A program made the position numbers and the translations under genes. 64,000 bases of DNA from Montanilutibacter psychrotolerans. Lineage in GTDB: Bacteria; Pseudomonadota; Gammaproteobacteria; Xanthomonadales; Xanthomonadaceae. Numbering within the stretch: position 1 is the stretch's first letter; each line of letters opens with the position of its first letter. Of this stretch, positions 44,415 to 54,400 are shown one piece after another. The DNA lies in assembly GCF_003719825.1 (NCBI RefSeq), contig NZ_RIBS01000004.1:248001-312000 (forward strand), written 5' to 3'. A model generated the notes under the pieces. The model saw only the letters and a program-made list of their open reading frames with translations, was not told the DNA's origin and did not search any database.

Positions 44415-47276
44415 CTATCGCTGCGCGTGCTGCACCGGCGCCTGGTCGCTGGCGGGCGTGGGCGATGCGGCGAAGCACTGGGCGAGCGTCCGGTCGACCT
44501 CGCGGCTCAGCAGGCCGCCCTCGGGGCGGATCTCCGGCAGCCGGTCATGCAAGGCCTGCACGCTGGCCAGGGCCGCGGGCTGGGTGGTGGTCTGGATGCA
44601 GCGCAGGCCGGCCGCGGCGACGCGTGCACGCCAGGCAATCTCCTGCAGGCGGATGCTTTTTCCAGGCCGTGCCGCCAGCGTATCCAGGTGCACCAGTGCC
44701 GCACTGTCGCCCCCGTTGGCCTTGACCCGCAGCAGCGAAAGCTCGGCCTCGAGCGAGCGCGGGTCGTCCGCGCCGTAGTCGGCACGGTTGAGCTTGATCG
44801 CCTGTTCGAGCAGCGCCATCCCCTCATCGGTGTTGCCCAGCGCGAGATGGACCTCGCCGAGTTGGCGATCGATGTCGCCACCACGAACGTTGCCACCATC
44901 GTGCAACTGGCTGACGCGTCGGCGCGCGTCCAGCAGCAGCGGCAACGCGTCGCTGTCCTTGCCGCCCTCGTGAAGCACCCGCGCCAACGTCGACAACGTG
45001 GCGATGGTCGCGGCCGGATCCGCGATCCGGCGCTGGATCGACAGCGCCCGTCGCAGCTCCGATGACGCGGTGGTCTCATCGCCAAGCTGCATCGCGATCT
45101 CGCCGAGCCGGCGGTGGTTTTCCGCGCGCGCGGGCTGGGCTGCGTCGTCGCGTTCGGGCAACAGCTGCTGGTCGTCGCGCACGCGCTGCCCGGCCTCGGC
45201 GTAATGGCCACCGTCCATCAGCACCGAGACCAGCTGCACGCGCACGGCGCGCGTGGACGGGTCGGCCGGCCCGTTGAGTTCGTTGCTTGCCTCCAGGGCG
45301 GCGCGCAGCTCGGTCTCGGCCGCGGCCAAGGCGCCCTCTGCCTGGTGCAGGCTGGCCAGGTTGCGGCGGATGTCGATCAGAAGGGGGTGGCGGTCGCCCA
45401 GGTCGGAGTGCAACTGCTCGCGCGCGGCCTTCAGCTCGGCCAGGGCCTGGCGTGTCTCGCCGGCATCGGCGTGCAGTCCGGCCAGGTCCATGCGGTTCTC
45501 GATCTCGCCCAGGCGAAGGTTGCGGCTGTCCTGGCGCAAGGTCAGGGAGCGCTCGAACAACTGCCGCGCCGTCTGGCGGTCGCCATTGGCGGCCCGGCAG
45601 CGGCCGAGCTGCGAATAGAACTCGCTGGCCTGCGGCGGCAGCTGCGCCTGCTCGCGGCGCACCTCCGCCAGCGCCGGCTGCATCAGCTCGATGCACGCGG
45701 TCGTGTCGCCGAGCAGGCGCAGCACGCGGCCGCGCTGCGTCAGCGATTCCAGTTTCAGGCTGGTCGGGATGCCCGCGGTGGTCTCGATGATCACCGTCTG
45801 GCGTGCCAGCAGTCGGCGGGCTTCGCTGTAGTCACCCAGGCCGATGCGCAGGCGCGCGACCACGCCCAGCAGCTCGGCGCGCGCGCGCGGCTGCCGCGAG
45901 AGTTCGCGGGTGCCGCGCTCGACCGAGGCGTCGAGCAGCTCGCGCAGGTCGAGTTCGCGCGCGCCGCGCGCGCCACCGGCGTTCTCGAACACGCCGATCA
46001 TGAAATCCTGCATCGCCTGCGCGCGCGCGGCCTCGTTGAGTGCCTCGCGCGCCTGCCAGGCAACGATCGCGAGCGCGGCACTGAGCACCACGGTCACCAT
46101 CAGGCCGGTCGCCAGTGACCAGCGGTGCCGGCGCAGGTACTTCTGCACCCGATAGCCGATGCTCTGCGCGCGTGCCTGCACCGGGCGGCCCGCCTCGTAG
46201 CGCTGCAGGTCCAGCGCCAGCGCCTCGACCGAGGGATAGCGCAGTTCGGGGCGCTTGGAGAGTGTCTTCAGGACGATGTTGTCGAGGTCGCCCGACAGCG
46301 TGCGCGCGTGCCGGCGCAATGCCAGTAGCGTCGCCTTGTCGCCCTCCGCGTCGCGCAGCAGGGCTTGCGATGGTCGAAGCGGATCGGCGCTGAGGATGGC
46401 CTCTTCCCACTCGGCATCCGTCTGCCGCTTCAGACGGTACGGCTTGCGGTCTGCCAGCAGTTCGTACAGCACCACGCCCAGCGAGTAGACGTCGGTCATC
46501 GTGGTGACCGGTTCGCCACGGATCTGTTCGGGCGCGGCGTAGTGCAGGGTGAATGCGCGCATGCCGGTGCGCGTCTGCTCGATCATCGGCGTGTCGCCGT
46601 CGAGCAGTTTGGCGATGCCGAAATCCAGCAGCCGCACCTCGCCACCTGGCGTCACCAGGATGTTGGAGGGCTTGAGGTCGCGGTGCACGATCAGGTTGGC
46701 ATGCGCGTGGCTGACCGCGTCGCAGATCTGCTGGAACATCCGCAGCCGCGTCTCCAGCGGCGTCTCGTGGTCGTGGCAGTAGTCGGTGATCGGCGCGCCG
46801 TCGACATACTCCAGTGCGAGATATGGCCAGCCTTCCGCGCTGATCCCGGCGTCGAGCAGGCGGGCGATGTGCGGATGGGCGAGGCGGGCGAGGATCTCGC
46901 GCTCGCGCGTGAAGCGGATGCGCAGGTTGGTGTCGGCCAGCCCGGGCCGCAGCAGCTTCAGCGCGACCCGTCGCTGGTACAGGCCATCGGCACGCACCGC
47001 CAGCCACACCTGGCCCATGCCGCCTTCGCCGAGCAAGCTTTCGAGCCGGTAGGGACCGACCTCGGCACCGGTGTATGCACCGCGCGGCGGCTGCACCAGC
47101 GGCTCGGCGAGGAAGTCGTCGTGGTCGTCTTCCAGCGCGACCAGCCGCTCGAGCTCGGCGGTGAGCTCGGCATCGTCCGCGCGCAACGTGGCCAGGCGGT
47201 GCGCGCGCGCCTGCGCGTCGAGCTCGAACAGCTCGTCGAGCAGCGGGGACAGCCGTTGCCAGCGCTCCGGATCCAT
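44415..47276 (-). CDS. Ser/Thr protein kinase with membrane anchor and TPR sensor domain
   Basis: The product has 953 residues. A 70-residue N-terminal helical region leads to a Hanks-type kinase: GEGGMGQVW at 83-91 and the ATP-binding Lys107. HRDLKPSN follows at 198-205 and DFG at 218-220, so all catalytic residues are present. A membrane helix lies at about 388-407. The remaining 540 residues are tetratricopeptide-like repeats, probably in the periplasm. The ECF-type sigma factor gene is just upstream on the same strand (143 bases between). In Xanthomonas and Vibrio such a kinase can phosphorylate its paired sigma factor to switch on target genes (EcfK/PknS, EcfP/PknT); this pair is similar in architecture, though the targets are unknown. 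Confidence 0.92.
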   Translation of the reverse strand: MDPERWQRLSPLLDELFELDAQARAHRLATLRADDAELTAELERLVALEDDHDDFLAEPLVQPPRGAYTGAEVGPYRLESLLGEGGMGQVWLAVRADGLYQRRVALKLLRPGLADTNLRIRFTREREILARLAHPHIARLLDAGISAEGWPYLALEYVDGAPITDYCHDHETPLETRLRMFQQICDAVSHAHANLIVHRDLKPSNILVTPGGEVRLLDFGIAKLLDGDTPMIEQTRTGMRAFTLHYAAPEQIRGEPVTTMTDVYSLGVVLYELLADRKPYRLKRQTDAEWEEAILSADPLRPSQALLRDAEGDKATLLALRRHARTLSGDLDNIVLKTLSKRPELRYPSVEALALDLQRYEAGRPVQARAQSIGYRVQKYLRRHRWSLATGLMVTVVLSAALAIVAWQAREALNEAARAQAMQDFMIGVFENAGGARGARELDLRELLDASVERGTRELSRQPRARAELLGVVARLRIGLGDYSEARRLLARQTVIIETTAGIPTSLKLESLTQRGRVLRLLGDTTACIELMQPALAEVRREQAQLPPQASEFYSQLGRCRAANGDRQTARQLFERSLTLRQDSRNLRLGEIENRMDLAGLHADAGETRQALAELKAAREQLHSDLGDRHPLLIDIRRNLASLHQAEGALAAAETELRAALEASNELNGPADPSTRAVRVQLVSVLMDGGHYAEAGQRVRDDQQLLPERDDAAQPARAENHRRLGEIAMQLGDETTASSELRRALSIQRRIADPAATIATLSTLARVLHEGGKDSDALPLLLDARRRVSQLHDGGNVRGGDIDRQLGEVHLALGNTDEGMALLEQAIKLNRADYGADDPRSLEAELSLLRVKANGGDSAALVHLDTLAARPGKSIRLQEIAWRARVAAAGLRCIQTTTQPAALASVQALHDRLPEIRPEGGLLSREVDRTLAQCFAASPTPASDQAPVQHAQR

Positions 47277-47419
47277 CGTGTCAGGTACCGCTACGGCCTT
47301 TGGACATCGTCAATTCCCCGGTGGGCATCCCGGCACAGGCACGCGGCGGCAGCGTTGCCGCCGTCGATCGATCCTGCCGCCGCCGAAGCGGGTCGTGCCG
47401 GCGCTGCCGCCCGGGGCGC

Positions 47420-47995
47420 TCAGCCGGCGGGTTCGTCGCGAAGCGAGGCCAGCAGGAACAGCCGCGCCTTCTGCCAGTCGCGGCGGATGCTGCGCTCGGA
47501 ACGCTCCAGCAACGCGGCGATTTCGAGTTCGGACAGGCCGGCGAAGTAGCGCAACTCCACCACCTGCGCGAGGCGTGCGTCGACCGATGCCAGTCGTGTC
47601 AGCGCGGTATCCAGGCCGAGCATCTCTTCGTCCAGGCGCAGTGCGCCCTCGAGATCCTCGGGCAATTCGGTGACGCGGTGCAGGTCGCCGCCGCGCTTCT
47701 GGGCAAGGCGCTGGCGGGCGTAGTCCACGACCACGCTGCGCATCGCCGAGGCGGCGTAGGCGAAGAAATGGGCGCGGTCGTCGAACTGGGCCTCGCGTCG
47801 GCCGACCAGCTTGAGGTAGGCCTCGTGCACCAGCGCGGTGGCGTCGAGCGTATGGCCGTGCTGGCCGGCGAGCTGTCGCCGGGCCATCGAATGCAGCTCC
47901 TGGTAGAGCGTTGCGAGCACGTTGTCGAGTGCGCCACGATCGCCCCCCCGGGCTGCGTCCAGCAGGATCGTGATGTCGTTGGTGTCGGCCATCAT
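47420..47995 (-). CDS. ECF-like RNA polymerase sigma factor paired with the Ser/Thr kinase
   Basis: The product has 191 residues from ATG 47995 (MMADTNDITIL). It fits the TIGR02999/ECF43-like sigma group: region 2 includes LYQELHSMARRQLAGQ and DATALVHEAYLKLV, then FFAYAASAMRSVVVDYARQR. Region 4 is VELRYFAGLSELEIAALL with a helix-turn-helix and ERSIRRDWQKARLFL. No anti-sigma factor gene is present; sigma factors of this group are often controlled by a Ser/Thr kinase, which is the next gene. The longer frame (to 48037) adds an unrelated tail. Confidence 0.9.
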   Translation of the reverse strand: MMADTNDITILLDAARGGDRGALDNVLATLYQELHSMARRQLAGQHGHTLDATALVHEAYLKLVGRREAQFDDRAHFFAYAASAMRSVVVDYARQRLAQKRGGDLHRVTELPEDLEGALRLDEEMLGLDTALTRLASVDARLAQVVELRYFAGLSELEIAALLERSERSIRRDWQKARLFLLASLRDEPAG

Positions 47996-48176
47996 GGCCC
48001 CCCGGTGGCAGATGGCCGGACTATAGCGCCTCCCCATTCGCCGCGGGAACGCGCCGACGACAGCGCTGGCGCCGCGGTCGGGCGAGCCGTGCTTCGCGGC
48101 CCGCCAACGGCGGGGATGGCGTCGACCGCTATGTTACCGGTGCCGGTGCGACAGCGCCCCAGGGACCGCCTCGCGC

Positions 48177-48989
48177 TCAGCGCTGGCAGTGGCCGCACCA
48201 CACCGTGGCGCGCTGGCCGACCATCGCCTGTTTCAGTACGCGTCCGCACGTCGGGCAGGGCGCGCCGCCGCGGCCGTAGACCGACAGTTCCTGTTCGAAG
48301 TAGCCCGGTGCGCCGTCGGGGCTGATGAAATCGCGCAGCGTGGTGCCGCCGCGCGCGATCGCGTGTCCGAGGATTGCGCGTACTGCATCGGCCAGCCCAC
48401 GGTAGCGCTCGCGCGACACCTTGCCGGCCTCGCGCACCGGCGAGATGCCGGCGGCGAACAGTGCCTCGGCGACGTAGATGTTGCCGACGCCCACGACCAC
48501 CTTCTGGTCCATCAGGAAGCTCTTCACCGCCACGCTGCGGCCGCGGCTGAGGGCGAACAGGTAGTCGCCGTCGAAGGTGTCCGACAGCGGTTCCGGCCCG
48601 AGTCCGGCTAGCAAGGGATGGACCGAGTCGGCTGCCTGCCAGAGCAGGCAGCCGAAGCGACGCGGGTCATTGAATCGCAGGACGTGGCCGCCCTCGATGG
48701 CGAGGTCGACGTGGTCGTGCGCGCGAACCGGCGTGTCGCCCGGCAGCACCCGCAGGCTTCCCGACATGCCCAGGTGCAGCAGCGCGCTACCGACGGCGGT
48801 GTCCAGCAGCAGGTACTTGGCGCGACGGCGTACGGCGTCGATCCGTTGGCCCGGCAGTTCGGCGGCGATCTCCGGCGCGATCGGCCAGCGCAGGTCGGGC
48901 CGTCGCAGGGTCGCGGCCAGCACGCGCCGGCCCGTCAGGTGCGGGGCGAGGCCGGCACGGGTGGTTTCGACTTCGGGCAGTTCTGGCAT
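48177..48989 (-). CDS. mutM: Formamidopyrimidine-DNA glycosylase (MutM/Fpg)
   Basis: The product has 270 residues, standard for Fpg. It removes 8-oxoguanine and formamidopyrimidines in base excision repair. The catalytic N-terminus MPELPEVETTR has the essential Pro and Glu at positions 2-3. The helix-two-turn-helix region includes NIYVAEALFAAGISP, and the C-terminal zinc finger is CPTCGRVLK...WCGHC. The gene is divergent from the desaturase gene; 362 bases lie between the starts. Confidence 0.96.
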   Translation of the reverse strand: MPELPEVETTRAGLAPHLTGRRVLAATLRRPDLRWPIAPEIAAELPGQRIDAVRRRAKYLLLDTAVGSALLHLGMSGSLRVLPGDTPVRAHDHVDLAIEGGHVLRFNDPRRFGCLLWQAADSVHPLLAGLGPEPLSDTFDGDYLFALSRGRSVAVKSFLMDQKVVVGVGNIYVAEALFAAGISPVREAGKVSRERYRGLADAVRAILGHAIARGGTTLRDFISPDGAPGYFEQELSVYGRGGAPCPTCGRVLKQAMVGQRATVWCGHCQR

Positions 48990-49351
48990 CGGGCGGGCGC
49001 AGCAGCAACGAGGAAGGGAAGGGTAAAGCCTGGGCGATGGACGACGGGGCGTCCCCGGCTGGTGCGTCGCGGCGGGTCTGGGCCACGAACCTGACGACCG
49101 CCCGTCTGCACGGCATTTCCCGCCCCGCGCCAGTCCCGGCCGCTTCCGCTTGTCGGCGGGCGCGTTGTTTCCGTATGAACACCCCCATCACCGTGGTAAA
49201 CCATACCGGGGCGCATGGCTTCGTATGGTGGCATCATCGCCAGCTGGATCGGCCTGGATGCCGGTCCGCCGCGCATCCGCTCCCGGTTGCGCAATGCCGC
49301 CCCGCCGCTGTTGGCGTGGCAGCCGGCCTTTCTTCCGTTTCCGGAGCACGT
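48990..49351. promoter_or_regulatory. Divergent regulatory interval, mutM / desaturase
   Basis: These 362 bases carry no convincing gene. An inverted repeat accatac (49200-49206) and gtatggt (49223-49229) with a 16-base spacer lies about 120 bases before the desaturase start. It has the shape of an operator for a dimeric regulator, but matches no site I know. Promoters for both genes should lie here. Confidence 0.35.
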
Positions 49352-50557
49352 ATGCCCGCTTCTCTCTACGACTTTCTCGCTGGTGGCCTGTTGCAGGCTG
49401 GCTTCGGGTCGCTCGTGATCTATTTCCTGGTCGCCACCCAGCTGACGATCTTCGCGGTGACGCTGTACCTGCACCGCTCGATGGCGCATCGCGCGGTCGA
49501 CTTCCATCCGCTGCCCGCGCACTTCTTCCGCTTCTGGACCTGGCTGACCACCTCGATGGTCACCCGCGAGTGGGCTGCCATCCACCGCAAGCACCACGCC
49601 AAGTGCGAAACCGAGGAAGACCCGCACAGCCCGCAGGTCAAGGGCATCCGGACCGTGTTCTGGCGCGGCGTCGAGCTGTACCGCGAGGCACGCGCCGACC
49701 GCGAGTCGATCGAGAAATACGGCAAGGGCTGCCCGGACGACTGGATCGAACGCAAGCTCTACACCGCCCATCCGACGCTGGGTCCGACCTTGCTGCTGGT
49801 GATCAGCTTCCTGCTGTTCGGCTTTGCCGGCATTGCGATCTGGGCCATCCAGATGGCGTGGATTCCGTTCTGGGCGGCCGGCGTGGTCAACGGTCTTGGC
49901 CACTGGTGGGGCTATCGCAACTTCGAGAGCGCCGACACCTCGACCAACCTCACGCCGTGGGGCTTCTGGATCGGTGGCGAAGAACTGCACAACAACCACC
50001 ACGCGTTCCCGAGCTCGGCCAAGTTCGCCCTGCGTCGCTTCGAGTTCGACATTGGCTGGGCGACGATCCGTCTGTTCGAGATGGTCGGCCTGGCCAAGGT
50101 GCTGCGCGTTGCGCCGTCGCTGGACGTGCGCCCGAACATCGCCATGCCCGACGCCGAGACACTGCGCGCGTTGCTGGCGATCCGTTTCCAGGCGATGACC
50201 GACTACTACCGCTGCGTGACCCTGCCGGCGCTGCGTGAGGAAGCGGCCAATGCCGGCGACCGGATGCGCGCGCTGCCGCGCAAATTGCGCCAGGGCCTGG
50301 CCGATGGTGGCCGCTGGCTCGACGACGACAAGCGCGCGCGCCTGCAGGCCTGGGTGGCCGAAAGCCCGCGCATGGCGCAGGTCGCCGATTTCCGCCAGCG
50401 CCTGGCCCAGGTGCTCGACGAGCGATCCAACGACGCGCAGGTCACGCTGCACAAGCTGCACGCGTGGTGCGTCGAGGCCGAAGCCAGTGGCGTGCAGGCA
50501 CTGCAGGCGTTCTCCGAACGCATGAAGGGTTACGCTTTGGCGCCTGCGCGCGCCTGA
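49352..50557 (+). CDS. Membrane-bound acyl desaturase
   Basis: The product has 401 residues from ATG 49352, with ggag just upstream. It is a diiron acyl-lipid/acyl-CoA desaturase of the DesA/Delta-9 type. The three histidine boxes are HRSMAH (41-46), HRKHH (78-82) and HNNHH (213-217), with an extra conserved His184 in GLGHWWGY. Four membrane helices surround the boxes. It should introduce a double bond into phospholipid acyl chains in the inner membrane, adjusting fluidity. The C-terminal 120 residues are an acidic, helical extension not seen in the shortest family members. No electron-transfer partner gene is adjacent. Confidence 0.92.
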   Translation: MPASLYDFLAGGLLQAGFGSLVIYFLVATQLTIFAVTLYLHRSMAHRAVDFHPLPAHFFRFWTWLTTSMVTREWAAIHRKHHAKCETEEDPHSPQVKGIRTVFWRGVELYREARADRESIEKYGKGCPDDWIERKLYTAHPTLGPTLLLVISFLLFGFAGIAIWAIQMAWIPFWAAGVVNGLGHWWGYRNFESADTSTNLTPWGFWIGGEELHNNHHAFPSSAKFALRRFEFDIGWATIRLFEMVGLAKVLRVAPSLDVRPNIAMPDAETLRALLAIRFQAMTDYYRCVTLPALREEAANAGDRMRALPRKLRQGLADGGRWLDDDKRARLQAWVAESPRMAQVADFRQRLAQVLDERSNDAQVTLHKLHAWCVEAEASGVQALQAFSERMKGYALAPARA

Positions 50558-50673
50558 GCGTCACGCACGGGATGACGCGGTCACCGGCCCGCCGGTGACC
50601 GCGGCAACTCGTCGCCGCGGCCCCGCGGCCGTACGATGCGGTTTCCCGCTCAGTCCGAAGTCCAGTCGTCGCC

Positions 50674-51006
50674 ATGCGCCCGATCCTCCTGCTGCCGCTC
50701 CTGCTGATGCTGCCAAGCCCCGTGCCGGCCCAGGTCAGCCGCACCAGCGAATACCTCGATCGCATGGATCGCGACCAAGACGGCCGCGTCTCGCTGGCCG
50801 AATACCAGGCCTGGATGGGCTACGCGTTCGAGCAGATGGACCGCGATGGCAACGGCACGCTGGTCGCCGACGAGCTGCCCGGTGGACGCGGCAAACCGGT
50901 CAGCCTGGTTGCCCACCGCGAAGCGCTTGCCGCCGCGTTTCGGCGCCAGGACATCAACCGCGATGGCGTGCTCGACGCTCGCGAGCTGGCGGCACCGCCG
51001 CAGTGA
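50674..51006 (+). CDS. Exported EF-hand calcium-binding protein
   Basis: The product has 110 residues with a signal peptide ending near PVPAQ. Three EF-hand loops are visible: DRDQDGRVSLAE at 32-43, DRDGNGTLVADE at 56-67 and DINRDGVLDARE at 93-104. Each has the acidic residues expected for calcium at positions 1, 3, 5 and 12. It should be a small periplasmic or secreted calcium binder. Similar proteins are frequent in xanthomonads; the role is unknown. A GC-only hairpin lies after the stop. Confidence 0.82.
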   Translation: MRPILLLPLLLMLPSPVPAQVSRTSEYLDRMDRDQDGRVSLAEYQAWMGYAFEQMDRDGNGTLVADELPGGRGKPVSLVAHREALAAAFRRQDINRDGVLDARELAAPPQ

Positions 51007-51458
51007 ACTGACCCGCGCGCGCCGGCCCGCGCGCGCCATCTCATGGCGTTGCGTCGCCGCGCCATCGCCTCCCTGCCCCGCGCACGGACGCGAGTGACCG
51101 CCACGCCACACGGTGTCGCAACCGGCCACGCCGCGCGCCCGCACGAACGCTTGCCGGTAGCGACCGGATCGGCGTTACCATCGAGCCGGCGATGCAGGTC
51201 GGCACCAACCCGACTCCGGATTCGCCACCGCGACAAGGCGTCGCCGGTGCAGTGAGAGTTCGCCTGGGGTAGCGATTCGCCATGGAGGTGGTCGTGATGT
51301 CGCCATGCAGCGTGTTGACGGACCGACCGACGGTGGCGCGACGCCCCAACGGCGCAGGCTGTGCGGTCGGCAGCGCGGCACGCAAACACCCATCCGCACG
51401 CGACCATCGGCCCACGGCCACAACGATGGCGGGCTGCCGCTCGCGGGATGGCTGACGC
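51007..51458. other. Gene-free interval with a GC hairpin
   Basis: These 452 bases separate the EF-hand gene from the receiver-GGDEF-EAL gene on the same strand. A perfect 8-base cgcgcgcg inverted repeat (51014-51021 / 51028-51035) with a 6-base loop sits just behind the EF-hand stop and may act as a terminator. The rest shows no gene, repeat or recognisable operator; it should contain the promoter of the c-di-GMP gene pair. Confidence 0.45.
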
Positions 51459-54400
51459 ATGGCCACCGTCCTGATCGTCGATGACCGTGCCGAGAACCGT
51501 GACTTCCTGGTCAACCTGCTCGGCTACCAGGATCACCGCATCCTGACCGCGCGCAACGGATTCGAGGCGTTGGACCTGACCCGCGAAGAGCGTCCGGACC
51601 TGGTGATCACCGATGTGTTGATGCCGGCGATGGACGGCTACGAGCTGGTCCGCCGGTTGCGCGCGGATCCGGCCACCGAACACACTGCGGTCGTGTTCTA
51701 CACCGCGCACTTCCACGGCCCCGACGCAGAGAGCCTGGCGCAGGCGTGCGGCGTGCAGCACGTACTGGCCAAACCCAGCGAGCGCGGCGTGGTGCTGCGC
51801 ACGATCGAGAAGGCCCTGTCGGGCGTCGCCGAGCCGGCGTCATCGCCCGCAAGCGGGTTCGACGAGCAGCACCTGCGGCTGATCACCGACAAACTGTCGG
51901 AGACCGTGGACGTCTTGCGCCAGACCAACGCGCGCCTTGCCGCGCTGGTCGACATCGACCTGCAACTGGCCTCCGAGCGCAACCCGCGGCGTCTGCTCCG
52001 GACGGTCTGCAGCGCCGCGCGCGACCTGATCGGCGCCCGCTACGCCATGCTGATCAGCGGCAAGGCCGACGACGACGGCGAGGCCGAGCACATCACCACC
52101 AGCGGCATGGGACCGGAGGTGGCCGGGCAGCCGGAACTGCCGTTGCGTGGGCACGGAGCGGTCGGCCGCGCGCAGACGCTGCGCAAGCCCGTGCGCATGT
52201 CCAATCCCGGCGGCGATCCGGCCGCGGTCGGCTTGCCCGCGTGGCACCCGCGCGTGCAGGCGCTGATGGTTGCGCCGATCGTGTCGCTCTCGCATGTCTA
52301 CGGCTGGATCTGCCTGGGCGACAAGCCCGGAGCGGACGAGTTCAACGCCGAGGACGAGCGCCTGCTCGCCATCCTCGCCGCGCAGGCGGGTCGCATCTAC
52401 GAGAGCGGCCTGCTGTACCAGGAAGTTCGCGACCACGCCCAACAGCTGCAGGTCGAGGCGGCCGAGCGAAAGCGCGCCTCCGAGGAACTGGTCGAGAGTG
52501 AACTGCGCTTCCGGCAGCTTGCGGAAAACATCAACGAGGCGTTTTTCCTGGTGGACCCGCGCAGCGGTCATGTCCTGTACGTCAGCCCGGCGTTCGAGAC
52601 GATCTTCGGCCGCACCTGCGCGAGCCTGCAGGCGTCGCCGCGATCGTGGCTGGACCTGGTGCATTCCGACGACCGCGAGCGCGCGATGGCGATCTACGAC
52701 CCGGCCAACGCCCGTGGTCCGTTCGACCACGAGTACCGGATCGTGCGTCCCGATGGCGCCGTCCGCTGGATCCGCGTGCGGATCTTTCCGATCCGCGGCC
52801 CCAACCGGCGCGTCTATCGCGTCGCCGGTGTCGCTGCCGACATCACCCAGGCCCGCAACCAGCAGGAAAAGAGCAAGCGGCTCACGCGCATCAAGGAGGT
52901 CCGCAGCCGCATCAACGCGGCGATCGTGCACATCCGCGATCACCAGGGGCTGCTGGCCGAGGTCTGCCGCGTCGCGGTCGAGGTGGGCATGTTCAAGCTG
53001 GCCTGGACCGGCGTGATCGATACGGACACGCGCGACGGCCGGGTCGTCGCGTGGCGTGGTGGTGCGGAGGCCGACATCGAACCGGTGCGGTTGAGCGCGA
53101 GGCCGGATTCGCCGTTCCGCGATCGTCCCGCCAGCCGCGCGGCGCGTGAGCTGCGGCCGATCGTGTGCAACGACCTGCGGCTGGAAGCCACCGCGGCGCA
53201 AAAGGCCGAGCTGGCCCGGCAGGGCCATCGGGCGATGGCCGTGTTCCCGATGGTGGTGCTGGGCCGTGTGCACGTGCTGGCCTTGATCGCCGGCAACGCC
53301 GACTTCTTCGATCACGAAGAGATCGACGTGCTGCAGGAGCTGGTCGGCGATGTCGCCTTCGGCCTGGAACACATCGCCAAGGACGCGACGCCCAGCCAGG
53401 TCACCGGCTACGACGCGCTGACCGGCTTGCCCAACCGCATGCTGTTCTACGAATCGCTGAAGTGGACCATCAGCCAGTCCCGAGAGCACCACTGGACCGT
53501 GTCGGTGCTGCTGGTCGGGCTGGACGGTTTCAAGGACGTCAACGACACGCTGGGGCAAGCGTTCGCCGACGAGCTCGTTCGCCAGGCCAGCCAGCGACTG
53601 GGCGATGGCCTGGAGATACGTGAGACGGTGTGGCGCCTGGGCGGCGACCGGTTCGCGCTGGTGCTTGCCAGCCCGGACGGCCACCTGGGTTTCGACGTGG
53701 ACGTCGGCAATGGCATCCGCGAGGTGCTGCGCAAGCCCTTCCAGCTGCACGACCGCAAGGTGTCGATCACCGCGAGCATCGGCATCGCCACGTGCCCCGT
53801 CGACTCCAGCGATCCGGACACGCTGCTGGAGTTCGCCGACGGCGCGATGCACGACGCCAAGGCGACGGGCGGCGACCGGCTTCGCTTCCATCGCGGCGAG
53901 ATGAACGTGCGCGCGCTGGAGCAGCAGCAGCTCGGTGAGGCGTTGCGCGATGCCCTGGCTAACGACGAGTTCGAGCTGTACTACCAGCCCATGGTGTGCG
54001 CCAGCAGCGGTCGATGGGCCGGCGTGGAAGCATTGCTGCGCTGGAACCGGCCCGGCCACGGCCTCGTGCTGCCGTCGGTGTTCCTGCCCATTGTCGAAGG
54101 CACGCGGCTGGCCGCGCCGATCGGCGCCTGGGTCGTCGATGCCGCCTGCCGCCAGATGGTCCAGTGGCAGCGCGCAGGCATCGACGGCTTCCGGGTCGCG
54201 GTGAACGTGTCAGGGAAGGCGTTCGTGCTCGAAGGCCTGCTCGGCTCGATCGCGACCGCGCTGCGCGAGCACGCCATCGAACCATCGCGGCTGGCGATCG
54301 AGATCACCGAGAGCTCGCTGATGATGCCCGCCGGCGAAACCGTTGCGGTGCTGCGCAGGATCAAGGCGCTGGGCGTGGGCATCGCGATGGACGATTTCGG

